A stretch of DNA of 64,000 bases. It comes from Liopterus haemorrhoidalis (taxonomy: Eukaryota > Arthropoda > Insecta > Coleoptera > Dytiscidae). The notes below the pieces were generated by a model. The model was given only the letters and a program-made list of their open reading frames with translations. It was not told the DNA's origin and did not search any database. Of this stretch, positions 31,645-42,664 are shown one piece after another. Positions within the stretch are counted from its first letter, which is position 1. Each line of letters starts with the position of its first letter. The position numbers and the translations under genes are program-made. The DNA lies in the NCBI GenBank assembly GCA_963971575.1, contig OZ020622.1, positions 12,810,279-12,874,278 of the forward strand, in the 5' to 3' direction.

Positions 31645-31735
31645 TTAGAGTTGCTGTGGCTCCGTGGACAGACGGTTGTCTACGGATCACAGGGATAAGG
31701 GTTTGAATCTCTCTACCTACGGATTATTATCTTCT
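31645..31735 (+). mobile_element. tRNA-like (SINE-like) head
   Basis: A-box TGGCTCCGTGGA (31657-31668) and B-box GGTTTGAATCT (31700-31710) lie 43 bases apart. No body, tail or target duplication was found, and a hAT end begins at 31773. It is probably a SINE fragment or decayed tRNA pseudogene. Stretch 31063-31644 has nothing else. Confidence 0.45.
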
Positions 31736-31772
31736 GAAATTGTGCAGTCCGCGCTGGGGTCAAATCAGTCTG

Positions 31773-32522
31773 CAGTGTTTCTGTTTTTATAGCATGGGAC
31801 CCCCCAAATTATGTGCATATTGTCTGCGCCCCCCCATATATCGTCGCCTTAATACTACAACCAGGTAACTTGAAATCAGTGTTTCTCATAAAATCAATTT
31901 TAAGTTTTGAAGAGCAATAAACAGCAATGGACTTATTTATTTGTTTTACTGGGTTTTTGTACTTAAGACATATAGCAGCACTTATTTAGACTCAGCATTA
32001 CAAAGATAATAAATAATTGGATAGGTAGGTGCAAATAGCTCAATATACCCAAAATTCGAGTTACCCACTTATCAAGATAGAGGGTCACGATTTTTGTAGA
32101 AAAGGCGACGTGTTAGCAAGCTGGGGAAAAATTTTGATGACCAAAGTTTATCCAAAGAATTGAATAATAGTACTGAAATTTCCACGAATAAACCGGAACT
32201 AAAGGATATCAACGACAACTTTTAGTTTTTAAATGGGAACGTATGTCATGTTCGTATCTTTGGACAGAGCTTTTAAAAACAAACAACTTTTACTTAAACA
32301 TTTATTTAATATATTTTACGGTTGACGAACAATTGTACTCTCTATAATGACTTGAAAATAAAGTATTTTTATTTACAGGTCTTCAAAGTGCCTTCCATTT
32401 TAATTTAAACATTTTCGTTTCCATACTTTTGAGTTATCTGTAACTCGGTGCATAATAAAAAAATAACAAAAAAAAATTTTTTTGTTGTTGTTTCACTCTT
32501 CGGCCCCCCGGTTGAGAAACAG
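31773..32522. mobile_element. hAT-like MITE, ends diverged
   Basis: The left end is CAGTGTTTCTG...GGGACCCCCC. The right end inverted is CTGTTTCTCAACCGGGGGGC. Similar CAGYGTTTCTCAAC ends occur on the hAT at 50752-51516. The 8 bases on each side do not match, so the target duplication has decayed or one end is displaced. No coding remnant seen. Confidence 0.5.
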
Positions 32523-33836
32523 GGATAATAGGGAGATAGTAACGTCACACTGACCACGTGGCTTTCATATCTATAGCCGGCGGTCTAGAAATGGAGAACT
32601 TACATTTTCTGTCCCTTATACGCCATCTAGACGTTGGGGGTTATCTTTATTTTATTGTTCGTAAGAATTATTTGAATAAATTACAAAAAAATATATATAT
32701 ATATATTTTTTTTTTCGTGAATTGTTTCAAAATGAGTAGTCTGAAGGCACTCTAAGGACCACAGGTTTCATAAATTTCAACTGCAGGTCTCTATCTCATG
32801 CAGATTTTGAGATACGGTCGTTCGAAAATGAAATATTTACAAATTTTCAAAACTACACGGATCAGAAAGACATTAAAAACGAGCATTATTTTTTATCTAT
32901 ATAGAAAAAAGTCTCTTTATCTCAAGAATTCAAACCGTAGGTCCCTATATTTTACTGTTCTTAAGTTATGATTTATTTTTAGATTTCAAAAAAATAATTC
33001 CACAAAAAAAATTTTGTTTGGGGGTTGTTTTATAATATGTGTTTGAATCTTTCATTTTTACTGTACATAATCTAACCTTGTAATTCTTCTTTAATTCCAT
33101 TTGTGTATTAATAGATAAATAATTTTCAATTTGCCGTATTATTAGTATTATAAGAGCAAACACATGAATATATATTCTTGTTATAAATCCTAAGGGATTA
33201 AAGTGAAATGACTCCCTGTTAGAGGCTATTAAAAATCCCTTTCGGGACGCTAAAAGTGTCGGAGAGCACAAAAAGCACTCTCCCTGTTAGATTGACAAAC
33301 GTCATCAGCTTTAATCCTTTAACGCCCAGCACTGAAAATCCTTTCCAAGTTTTTTACATTTCATTTTTAATTAAACTCCTACTAGCATTCCATTGAAACT
33401 ATTTTAATATTTAATGACCCACATAAAGCATGTTTTAACGTATTTGTAGTTTTTAACAATACGAAAACATTTATCATTCTGTCAACACAAATTCGAATTG
33501 TTTTACTATTGTCATGGTGCATTTACATAAGGCTAGTAAACGAGCTAGTGCCTAGCTTGCCAGTGACTAAGATAGTTACTATCCTAATGTAAACATTTGA
33601 TATCCAACTAGTATTAGTACTGGCTTTGTAGACAGGATAGTCACTTTATCACTATCCTACCCCAATACAAAATTTTTCATTATTCGGAGTTCTCTTGTGT
33701 GCATTACACCAATGTAAACAACTGGTGCAGAGGTTTTTGTAGTTATTTGTATTAAAAAAACGCAAAAAAGCCTTTTTTTCTTCTGGAAAAATCTACTTTT
33801 ATGTATAACGATAGTTTTTATTACTTTTATACATAA
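32523..33836. other. region without recognised features
   Basis: AT-rich sequence with small open frames only. Near 33312, TTAATCCTTTAACGCCCAGC resembles the piggyBac-like end at 30007 but has no partner. No gene is supported. Confidence 0.4.
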
Positions 33837-33839
33837 ATA

Positions 33840-35018
33840 CAAGGTGTCTCAAAAGAAATTTTATATTTATTTAGCTTACTGCGTGAACGCAACGTATCCG
33901 AGCGCGTAGAAAATTCTGCAGTATTCGAGGTTTTTGCCACTTAAATGATGCGCCAAGCATTCCTCTCATTCGACATTGGGTTAAAAAGTTTGAAGAGACT
34001 GGTACAACGCTGGATAAATCAAAATCCGGGCGACCTAGGTCATCAAGAACGGTAGAAAACGTGGAGAATGTTAATTAGTCTGTTCGTGACGACCCGAACC
34101 TTTCAATTCGGAAGCGCGCAAGTGCTTTAAATGTGCATAGATCATCATTACATTGCATTATGCACAAAGACCTAAAGCTGCACCCCTACAAAATTCAATT
34201 GGTGCAAGAATTAAAGCCCCAAGATGCCAGTCAGAGGCTTAATTTCGTAAATCAGGTGATTGAACGATTTTCAACGTTTACCAACATTTTGTTTTCAGAT
34301 GAAGCTCATTTTCATCTTAATGGCCACGTAAATAAGCAGAACTGCCGCTACTGGAGTGCAACGAATCCGAAACGCAAACATCAGAAACCCCTACATTTGC
34401 AAGTGACCGTATGGGCTGCGATGTCGGCGCGAGGAATTATCGGCCCTTACTTTTTTGAAGACGAAAGGGGGCGTGCAGTTACAGTGAATTCAGAGCCTTA
34501 TGTGGAGATGTTAGACAACTTTTTGGTACCTGAACTGCAAAACTTTCCTGGCTATAACCAAAGAACATGGTTCCAACAGGACGGAGCAACTTCACACACG
34601 TCCAATATGTCTCTGCCACGTGTTCGTGAAATTTTCTCAGGCAAATTGATCTCCCAGAGAGGTGACATAAATTGGCCTCCACGCAGTTCAGATTTAACCC
34701 CTATGGACTTTTTCCTATGGGGTTATCTTAAATCTAAAGTTTACGCCAATAAACCGACTTCACTGGCGCATTTGAAAGAAAATGTCCGTCACGAAATGGC
34801 AGCCATCCCTGAGTCCACCTGCCGAGACGTCATAAGTAATTTTACTGTTCGATTAAATGAGTGCCGAGAACGCGAGGGTCTACATTTAGACGATATTATT
34901 TTTAAGAAATAAATCCCCAAAAAGTGTATTTTAATAATTAATAAACATTTTTTCTATATACGGCTTACTTTTTTTTTAATCGATCCACTAAATATAAAAT
35001 TTCTTTTGAGACACCTTG
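33840..35018 (+). mobile_element. rosa-like (DD41D) mariner, second copy
   Basis: Terminal repeats CAAGGTGTCTCAAAAGAAAT at both ends, with TA at 33838-33839 and 35019-35020. Compared with copy 1, about 130 bp is deleted after CGTATCCGA (33900); this removes the start codon and first helices. Short GCGCG homology at the break suggests microhomology-mediated deletion. Confidence 0.9.
34133..34912 (+). pseudogene. rosa-like mariner transposase, catalytic domain open, N-terminus deleted
   Basis: From the in-frame ATG at 34133 an open frame of 259 codons covers the catalytic domain: NILFSDEAHFHLNG, WFQQDGATSHT and RSSDLTPMDFFLWGYLKSKV, ending HLDDIIFKK. All three acidic residues are kept. Upstream, the reading still shows HTH sequence (WVKKFEETGT, GRPRSSRT) but with an in-frame stop at about 34077 (VN*SVRDD) where copy 1 has Gln. 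It carries the base that copy 1 lacks (CGGAAGCGCGC), so the two copies are damaged at different places. Without its DNA-binding domain it is presumably inactive. Confidence 0.85.
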
Positions 35019-35029
35019 TATAACTATTA

Positions 35030-35960
35030 TAATGATTTTTAAATGGTTCTAATAATTCTTTTTTGCATCTTGAAAATTCTGTCAGCAGAAGTACTTTTAC
35101 CCCAGAATATTATGGTGTAACTTACGATAGAATGGAAACTAGCATAGTAATAGGTTTTTAAGCCTGACAAAGAAGTTGTCATTTTTAAGCGACGCATTGC
35201 AAAAATAGATTTAGATATTTTTTTACAAATGGCGTCAGTGCAGTTATTCCACTTTAAGTAATGGTCAATTTCAATACCTAAATATTTAACTGACTCGGAT
35301 TCGTTTAAAAGACTGTTGTCACATGTTATTGAAACTGTATTATGGCTGTTAAAGTGTTTTTTAAAATGAATATATGACGTCTTGTCACTATTCACAACTA
35401 ATTTGTTCTGCTTAAACCAATTAATTAGATGTTCAATATCACTATTAGTAGCCGGTTTAGCATTAATACATTTGACTGTTTAAGAAAATAAATCGTATCA
35501 TCCGCAAAAAGTAAAACTCTACCTAGCTTAATCGACATTGCTGTATCATTAATATATAATAAGAACAGTACCCTTACTTGAGTCAGAATTGAGTCTTTGG
35601 ATTGAATTGAGAATTGAGTCTTGCGGAACTCCTGATTTTATGGTTAGTTCATCGGATTTGATGTTCTCAATTACAACAACTTGTCTTCTATTTTGGAGGT
35701 AAGTTGTAAACCAATTAAGTGCTGTTCCTCGTATACCAAGACATTGTAATTTATTAAGCAATATATTATGATCAACCGTGTCGAATGCTTTACTAAAATC
35801 CAAAAATACTGCTATTAGTTCATTTTGCTGATCAAGACCTTCATAAGCAAAGTCAATTAATTTAATAACGGCATCCTCTGTAGAATAGGATTTTCTAAAA
35901 CCAAATTGTTCTGTACTTAGTATATATATTTTTTTTCTAGATATTTCAGAAGTGTAACTG
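35030..35960 (-). pseudogene. LINE reverse transcriptase fragment
   Basis: Minus-strand reading begins with QFGFRKSYSTEDAVIKLIDF, then FLDFSKAFDTVDHNILLNKL (motif A), a degraded motif B (SGVPQ, then a frameshift), LFADDTIYFL (motif C in another frame), VKYLGIEIDHYLKWN and FWGKSTSADRIFKMQKR. It matches the RT type of the copies at 43066, 45367 and 53690. Several frame changes show it is dead. Confidence 0.8.
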
Positions 35961-36019
35961 ACATTAACTTTTCTATTAATTTTGCAAATTTTCTATTAAT
36001 ATTGGCCAGACAGTTCATT

Positions 36020-36115
36020 TTTTTTACATATACAATAAAATATACATATCTTTATAAAAGACCAAAGAGATTCCCGAATTTCTTGATTTTGAGAAGCCGG
36101 TCAGGTCGAAACGTT
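36020..36115 (+). mobile_element. possible Penelope-like terminal fragment
   Basis: GAGAAGCCGGTCAGGTCGAAACGTT resembles a decayed hammerhead region (GAGAAG, short stem, then CGAAACG). Evidence is limited to this motif. Confidence 0.3.
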
Positions 36116-36538
36116 AGGAGGGAATTGAATGCACATGTTGACAAGCTTTTGTAGAAAACTGTTTCTAGATCGGTTATAAAGTGGACAGGAAAAATTCAAA
36201 TAATTGGGATCGCCAATTACATTTTTCTCACCGATACAAAAGGGGCTACTTAGAATATTAATTTTATGTAAATGATATGGGGACAAGTTATGATTGAATT
36301 TAAGGCGGCAAATAGTAGAAATAAAATATCTGCTTTGGCTAGGGTTGAACCGCTGATTTAGAGGTAGAGAAGGATGAATTTGTCCGTAATGTGAGCCCTT
36401 CTGAAGAATAGAGTCTAAATATTCTTCTTTCCAGCTATGGATAATTCTTCTTTTTACAATACAATTAATTTCAATGTTGGAGAGAGGGAAGTATATTGTT
36501 GAACCCTGAATTGCAGCCGCTTTAGCAAGTATATCCAC
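36101..36538 (-). pseudogene. LINE ORF2 C-terminal fragment after the RNase H domain
   Basis: The reading MDILAKAAAIQGS, then RRIIHSWKEEYLDSILQKG, HPSLPLNQRFNPSQSRYFIS and CRLKFNHNLSPYHLHKINIL ends in a Cys-rich stretch. This is the usual end of I/jockey-type LINE ORF2, where RNase H is followed by a HxLHxI...C...C segment. The actual RNase H core lies upstream and is missing. The final residues run into the Penelope-like fragment and are not part of the gene. Confidence 0.75.
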
Positions 36539-36686
36539 TCTATTATTATATTCAAAGTTGAAGTGAGCCTCAATCCAACAGACTTGTCCAATTATTAATT
36601 GTTAATCCAATCCAACTGACTTGTCCAATTATTAAGATCCAATTATTAATTTTCCTTGATCTTTAATGTTTTTGATAAGATCTACG

Positions 36687-36823
36687 GACGGTTTCTGAAA
36701 GCCTAGTTAACTATAACCAAATAGTTAGAAAATTGTTGCTATGGTTACTTATGCGATTGTTATATTGTAACCGAGTTTAACCAAAAGATTAAACTCAGTT
36801 AAGCTTTCTGAAACCGGCCCCTA
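36687..36823. mobile_element. small MITE, GGTTTCTGAAAG ends
   Basis: GGTTTCTGAAAGCCTAGTTAAC at the left and the inverse of TTAAGCTTTCTGAAACC at the right form terminal inverted repeats of about 20 bp around 137 bp. AACCAAA-TAGTTA/AACCAAAAGATTA subterminal matches extend the symmetry. Just upstream (36580-36650) the block GACTTGTCCAATTATTAA is duplicated. Confidence 0.55.
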
Positions 36824-37170
36824 ATGTCTGGTAAACTAGAGGTGGGTTATCTTTATTAAAGTTTGGATATTATAATTTTTGTATTAGTTTTGTTATCGCA
36901 AAATATAATAAAATTAAACTGAGCTTAAACACTATATAAATACGTTACATATGTGTTTTTATTTGCAAAAATCCATCGGAATGAAAAAAATCGCGAAAAT
37001 AATAAAGTCCAGAAAAAATAGAACTACTCGTAAGCGGTAGGGAAATCGGGAAAAAAGTATTCTGTGAACTTGGGCGGTCTTCTATTCTTAAATATAGATT
37101 TTGTTCAATTTACCCCCTAAAAAATTGCGAAAACTTAAAAATCTGCACTGATTTTGTCGTATATAGTATA

Positions 37171-37711
37171 AGTCGGATTGCTGATAAGTGACTGTTCGTT
37201 GCTACAAGTATCGATGTTCAATACTATATGCTTTCTTTGTCTATATCATTATAATTATTTGCATACCCATAGTAACGTATAGTGACGCAAGTTGACAACT
37301 AACCTTCCAAATTATTTGAATAAAAAACAAAACATTAGAAAGAGATGAAAAATATGGCATGATTCGTAGATATCTTTACTAATTAGAGCGCGAAAATAAA
37401 TTTACAGCAGTACTCAAACAAACAAAATTATTAATTTTAAGGTTATAATTATAAATAAGGAAAAATTTATACTCATACATTAAATTTTGGATTATAATTT
37501 GTTATTTTTTCCAGCAGATTTAAAATTAAAGTTTGTGAATTTAATAATTGGCCGCAAGCCGTATTTTAATTAATATTTATTACTAGACACTGAAAGTTAA
37601 CACAAATAACAAAAAACATTTTTAAAATCGCTGAAAAATGGTAACTAGATTATTATATGAATGCACTACTTGATTCATACATGTAACAGTCACCTATCAG
37701 CAATCCGACTA
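37171..37711. mobile_element. MITE with AGTCGGATTGCTGATA ends
   Basis: AGTCGGATTGCTGATAAGTG at 37171 is inverted at 37711 (CACCTATCAGCAATCCGACT). The interior is AT-rich and non-coding. A target duplication is unclear (ATAG-like on both sides). Stretch 37712-38239 has nothing recognised. Confidence 0.6.
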
Positions 37712-38239
37712 TAGCAGTATCCCTAACTTGCCGTTATTACGAAACGCTACTTTACTTTCTATATTTATATTGATTATGTTTAAACAATTGAATATAATAA
37801 TGTATTAATACAATTCTCCAATTCTTTAGCGGCAATGGTCTTGTTGTAGTTCCATTAGCAATACACAGAGGGGCTATTGTAGTGATATATAGTGGTAGGA
37901 ATTGATGACAGTCCTACCTACATGTCCATATCTTGTATTGCACCAACCTCTCGAGTATATTAATCATCAACAACATAAATTACACAACAAGGATTTGTTT
38001 TTGAATTAAAATTACGACTTGAGCTCATGTTTAATTATAATCTAATACCCTAACACTTCTGATACTTAAAATCAACTGTTGATATGGTTTGAACAAAACT
38101 ATTAGGTTTTCTTTATTTATATAAAATAAATGGTACATTGTATTTAATCAAAATGTTGGCCATCTGAATCTATGGCTTTTTGCCATCCAATAGCGGACTG
38201 GAACATTTTCTGGCCCTGAAAAATTGGAATAAATCAGCT

Positions 38240-38715
38240 CGTATACTGCATTTTTAGTTTACGGAACATGAAGTTGAGATCATCGTTATCTTTGGCAAGT
38301 AAAACTTGATCGTCAGCAAAGAACTTGCGTTCGTATATTGCTCTTTTAGTTGACGGAACATGAAGTTGAGATCATCATCCTCTTCGATAAGTAGAACCTG
38401 ATCGCCAGTAAAGAACTTGCGTCCATATATTGATCTTTTAGTTTACGGAACATGAATTTGAGATCATCGTCATTTTCGGCAAGTATAACCTGATCATCAG
38501 CAAAGAACCTGCGTTCGTATATTTCTTTTTTAGTGTACGGAACATGAAGTTGAGATCATTGTCATCTTTGGCAAGTAAAACAAACATGATCGTCAGCAAA
38601 GAACCTACGTTCGTATATTGCTTTTTTTGTTTACGGAACATGAAGTTGAGACCATTATCATCTTCGGCAAGTAGAACCTGATCGTCAGCAAAGAAGAGAG
38701 TGTAAAGCATATTAG
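38240..38715 (-). repeat. 92-bp minisatellite made of a LINE RT active-site segment
   Basis: Five tandem units begin at ACGGAACATG at 38261, 38353, 38445, 38537 and 38633; the spacing is 92, 92, 92 and 96 bp. On the minus strand each unit encodes a version of DDQVLLAEDDNDLNFMFRKL, that is, the FADD catalytic segment of a reverse transcriptase and the helix after it. Since 92 is not a multiple of three, each unit falls in a different frame. The units differ by several substitutions, so the array is not brand new. Confidence 0.9.
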
Positions 38716-38830
38716 GGACTACCTTTACATCCATATGTATGCACTCTCTTTTCCACAGCTGCAGAATTTGGTGTAAATAAATTTTGAATAGGGTAGAAGA
38801 TAGCCCACACCCTTGCCCCCATGTTGGCAA
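38438..38830 (-). pseudogene. LINE RT fragment that gave rise to the minisatellite
   Basis: The reading WGQGCGLSSTLFKIYLHQIL corresponds to motif B (GVRQGCxLSPxLFNIY), then LYTLFFADDQVLLAEDDN (motif C) leads into the tandem array. The LSPTLFNIY/FADDQVLLAE style is that of another LINE branch than the SGVPQGS copies in this window. Nothing of the rest of the ORF remains. Confidence 0.75.
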
Positions 38831-39122
38831 AAAAACTTATTAAGACTTGATACTTAACACTTATTTCATCTCAATAAAATAACTATGAAACAACAGAATT
38901 ATATCTATTTTGCTAGTGATTGACTTGTTTTTATCAATCAATATCAATAATATTTTTATTCTTGCCTTTTGGCCTCGAATTAGAGTACATTATTTTCTCT
39001 TATTTACACTCTAAAATATGTGTATGAACTAAATATTCCAATTAAATCTACTTCCTAACTAACAAAAATATAAATAACTAAATAACTAACAAGAAATCTT
39101 ATAGCTATGAAAATAAACTATA

Positions 39123-40156
39123 AAAAATTGATGTGTGAATTTTCACACATTTCAGGGTTTTGCAAATATTTAGTAAGTGAATGATGATTATTTTGGATGC
39201 GAAAACAAATTTTATATTAAAATATTTTTTTTTGTTAATTTTAATTCGAACGCCTAATACCATTATTTAAGTTTCTAAATATGTGCAGTATTTTTTTTTT
39301 ATATAGCAAGGTTCATTAAGAATTTTAAAAATTGCGCCTATGGCTTCCATTGGTTGTTATAAGTTCCGTCCCTCTGATTTCGTGTACATTGAAACAATTA
39401 AATTATAATTTAAACAATTTCCACTGGTTATTAAATTTACGCTTTTAAAAATTAAAGGCAACATTTGCCAAAATATAACTAGAATTTTGAAAAAATAATT
39501 TAAACAATATAAAAATTAAAAAAAAAAAAACAAAAAATAACATAGTCTCTTCTCACAGGTTTCGATCCCTTTCGGATTGGGTTACTTGGTTGAAAAATCA
39601 GCGTCAAATACCACTACACCAGCATACACGTTCCAGTGTGCCGTGTTACAAAGCTATAACTTGTGTACATTATTAGCCAAAAATCATAAAAAATGCGTTT
39701 TTCTCCAAAAACATAATCTGATCAAAAATTTCTGTTGTTCTATTCCGGTTCACACCAATGTACATTACTTAGAATTTTTTCAGATTTTTAGGTTAAACCA
39801 TCTGAGCTACAGGTGTGGGACAAAAAATTTTTTGCACAATTTTGGAAAAAATCGCTTCAAAATAATTTATTTTGCAAAAATAAAAATTTGATCGTTAATC
39901 CACGTACCAAGGGCTTTCATTTGATACCCTACTCAGAATTATAAAATATATTTTTTTCGATGCGCACATATTTGTTTATATTTTTAGGGGGATATGTTTT
40001 TTAGATGTTTTAGTATTTTTCCTATGTGCGGGTCAAAGAGTTGTATAAGCATGTAAAATTTCAACTCTCTAGGTTTAGCCGTTTGGCTACAATTTTTACC
40101 GAACAGACAGACAGACAGACAGACATACAGACAGACAGACAGACAGACAGACAGTC

Positions 40157-40200
<44 letters not shown>

Positions 40201-40253
40201 GACAAAATGACGGTATAAGGGTTTTTTTGGTCATACCTACAAAACCCTAAAAA
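39123..40253 (-). mobile_element. HINE family 1, copy F
   Basis: Full length on the minus strand: 5' end at 40253, long CAGA array (about 40105-40201, with a few CATA/CAGT variants), core, 3' hairpin 39133-39148. The end lacks one GAAGTG unit beside the hairpin. Its tRNA-like module is unique: A-box-like TGGTGTAGTGGTA (39621-39609), B-box GGATCGAAACC (39568-39558). It has the AACCAATGG region that copies A and B lack. Confidence 0.85.
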
Positions 40254-40256
40254 TGG

Positions 40257-40790
40257 CTAAGCAGTATTTTATTTCCTCTGGAACGTCTAGTCTTTCTCTG
40301 AATTTGCTCGAGTTCGGCTTCTTTTGACTCTCGTCATCCATTCTATGCCACTTCCTGCCTCCTCCCAGATTTTTTCCGACCGTGCTGGCTCTTCCTCTAT
40401 TTCTGGACAGCATCTTAAGTGATTTAAGTGAACAACAAGATTTCTGGTTGTTTTCTACATTTCCGGCACTTCTTTTCTTCTTCATCCTTCCGAAATTGAT
40501 TGGCTGCCGCCTCGTTCCCGCATCTGAATCTGGCAATCGTCTTCTGGTGTCTGTTATTGTCTCTCAAGTATCTTGGTAATGTTTCGCCATTTATCTTCTG
40601 GTAGTTTTCATTGTATCTTGTTTTGTCTATTCTGTTCTGTCTTTCTTGGTCCTGTACTTCCTTGTATCTGTCCACCATCCTTTGCAGGTAATCCTTGCTT
40701 TCTTCCTGCATTCTCCTTACTTCGTCCAGGCCATATCCATTTCTTTCATACAACTTTTTTGCGTGTTCTTTTCCTTTTCGTTCCTGCATT
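40257..40790 (-). pseudogene. LINE C-terminal fragment related to the 21.1-22.1 kb LINE
   Basis: Minus-strand reading (MQERKGKEHAKKLYERNGYG, RMVDRYKEVQDQERQNRIDK, LPRYLRDNNRHQKTIARFRC, then KCRKCRKQPEILLFT) aligns in order with IVEELRRRDKEVQEQERTVR, IPKYLKGR, RLRCGNEERSNRYW and CRMCREEEESLEHL of the 21-kb copy. A frameshift after ILLFT moves the rest to another frame. It directly abuts the 5' end of HINE copy F. Confidence 0.75.
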
Positions 40791-41282
40791 CTCTCAGAAT
40801 TTCGTTGCAGCTTGTTTTAAATCAAGTCTTAATAACTTTTTTAATATTGGGTTTATATCCATAGTGCCATAATGATTCATTAAAGATAAATGCATTTTCT
40901 AAGCGAAAGAAATAGGAGTTCTCATTTGAAAAACAAAATATTTTTTTGAAATAACTTGTTTATTTGATGTTCGATTATACAAGTCAACAAAAAAATATTT
41001 TTTTTTGAGTTTTTATTTTAATGACTATTTTCTGATTCTTTATATCGAAAAATGACTAAAACCTTAGTTTATTTTTGAAAAACTTTGCTTTTGTACATTT
41101 GACAAAGATCAATATATATTTATTTATGTTTATGACCATATAAGAAGAAGCGCGTTATATTAAGTAAGGTTGGGGACGAGCGGGTGGAAAGCAAGTGGCA
41201 TTTCACTTACGGGGTTCATAGTCAGTATGCGCATGGGCATTGCAGCGATACAACGCATTTTGTGTGGCGGCAGATCCAAAAA

Positions 41283-42064
41283 TTGCGTCAAAAAGTTGTA
41301 AACACGAGGTAGATTCATCCTGCTATATTTGCGGCGAATTTATCAAAACAAAAGATTGATTGGATTTCTGATGGGAATGCATCCCATCAGAAATCCAACC
41401 ATCTTAAAATCCTTTATCACTGGCCAGGTATACTCATCATACTTTAAACTCTCAAGCACCATTTTCACACTTTCGAAATTTTCTTTGAGCATTACGGAAT
41501 GAGCCAAAGGAAGAGTTGGAAATTTATTTCCATTGTGAAGAAGGATAGCTTTTAAACTTTTTGTAGAACTGTCTATGAAAAGATGCCATTTAGAAGGAAT
41601 GCATGAGATTCCGACCGCCTTGCATAGGCGGTTATACTAAATAATCTTGCTACCTTTATTTTTGTCGGACCACAAATAAAGAAAACAATGACCAGTGACG
41701 AATTTTCACAGATACTCAATACTGATTAAAGGAAAGCCTGAAAGCAGTGGTTCATGGTTTTCTCGGAAACAACAGAGCAGACAATTACAAAGAGCTTATT
41801 GCAACTATGCTTGATAACTTTAAACTCATGGGTTGCAGAATGTCCCTTAAAGTGCATATGTTACATGCTCACTTGGACCAATTTAAAGATAACATGGGAG
41901 CCTATTCGGAAGAACAAGGTGAACGTTTTCATCAAGACGTGATGGATTTTGAACGTCGTTATCAGGGGCAATACAATGAGAGTATGATGGGGGACTATAT
42001 TTGGGGGCTAATACGAGAAAGTCCATACAATCACAGAAGAAATACGAAAATTAATCATTTCTAA
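41283..42064. pseudogene. broken TE-like gene with its middle part inverted
   Basis: Three parts of one multicopy insect protein family are recognised. The N-terminal metal-binding part is on plus (41300-41355: SCKHEVDSSCYICGEFIKTK). The middle part is on minus (about 41640-41385: WHLFIDSSTKSLKAILLHNG, NKFPTLPLAHSVMLKENFES, DFKMVGFLMG). The C-terminal part is on plus (41710-42064: GFLGNNRADNYKELI, CRMSLKVHMLHAHLDQF, SEEQGERFHQDVMDFERRYQ, MMGDYIWGLIRES). The family is common in insect genomes as uncharacterised, probably TE-derived proteins; its biochemical function is unknown to me. The left junction is a 17-bp hairpin, which suggests a fold-back inversion. A stop also interrupts the C-terminal part near 41729. 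Confidence 0.7.
41360..41398. repeat. 17-bp inverted repeat with 5-nt loop at the inversion breakpoint
   Basis: TTGGATTTCTGATGGGA (41360-41376), ATGCA, then its exact inverse (41382-41398). Both arms encode the GFLMG segment of the broken gene, one on each strand. Confidence 0.9.
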
Positions 42065-42595
42065 ACTTTTTTTATATATTCTGTTACAGTAGTTGTTTGT
42101 TTCGAATGGTTTTCTTGTAAATAAAACTGATTCAAATTAATAACAAAAGTATTGTATTATTTTTACATACAATAAAGGTCTGAAAAAAGGGAAATTTTCT
42201 TAAAATTTGTAATTTCATTCTGATAGCTACAAAAGCAAACTTTTTCGGGTAAAACTATTTTTTTTTTTTTTAATTAATAATGTGGAAGAAATAAGTTCCC
42301 AAAAACACCCTGTATATTGTTTTCACAAATCCGTATCATCTTTCACTTTTCTTAGATTATTTCTTCATCAATAAACCATGTATTTTTTTGTTGTATTCTT
42401 CGGTTTCACATTTAATTATTCGTTATTATCACCTGTTCTCTCTTCCCCTGATCTTTGTTTGTTGTCACATGTTTCTTTCACCAAAAAATGACGGATTATA
42501 TTGTAATGTCAGTAGTATGATAAATGAGGTCAAGAGTACATTCTCTTTTTGTTCGTAGAAAATTTTTATCGGAATATATCAAGAATGTAAATTTG

Positions 42596-42664
42596 TCAAT
42601 CTAGTGGTAACATACTAACATGCTCGACTCAACTCGGAGATTGACTCAATTCCCGTTCGATGCA
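42596..42664 (+). repeat. possible tRNA-like fragment
   Basis: TCTAGTGGTAACATACTAAC resembles an A-box region and CCGTTCGATGC (42653-42663) a weak B-box. No tail or target duplication was seen. Stretches 42065-42595 and 42665-43065 hold nothing else recognised. Confidence 0.3.

Noticed and set aside
36101..36538. Start codon of the LINE C-terminal frame as a real gene start
   Set aside because: The ATG is internal to a truncated LINE; flanks are unrelated repeats.
40026..40250. Apparent repeat array that might suggest CRISPR
   Set aside because: It is a simple tetranucleotide microsatellite in a eukaryotic TE, without spacers or cas genes.
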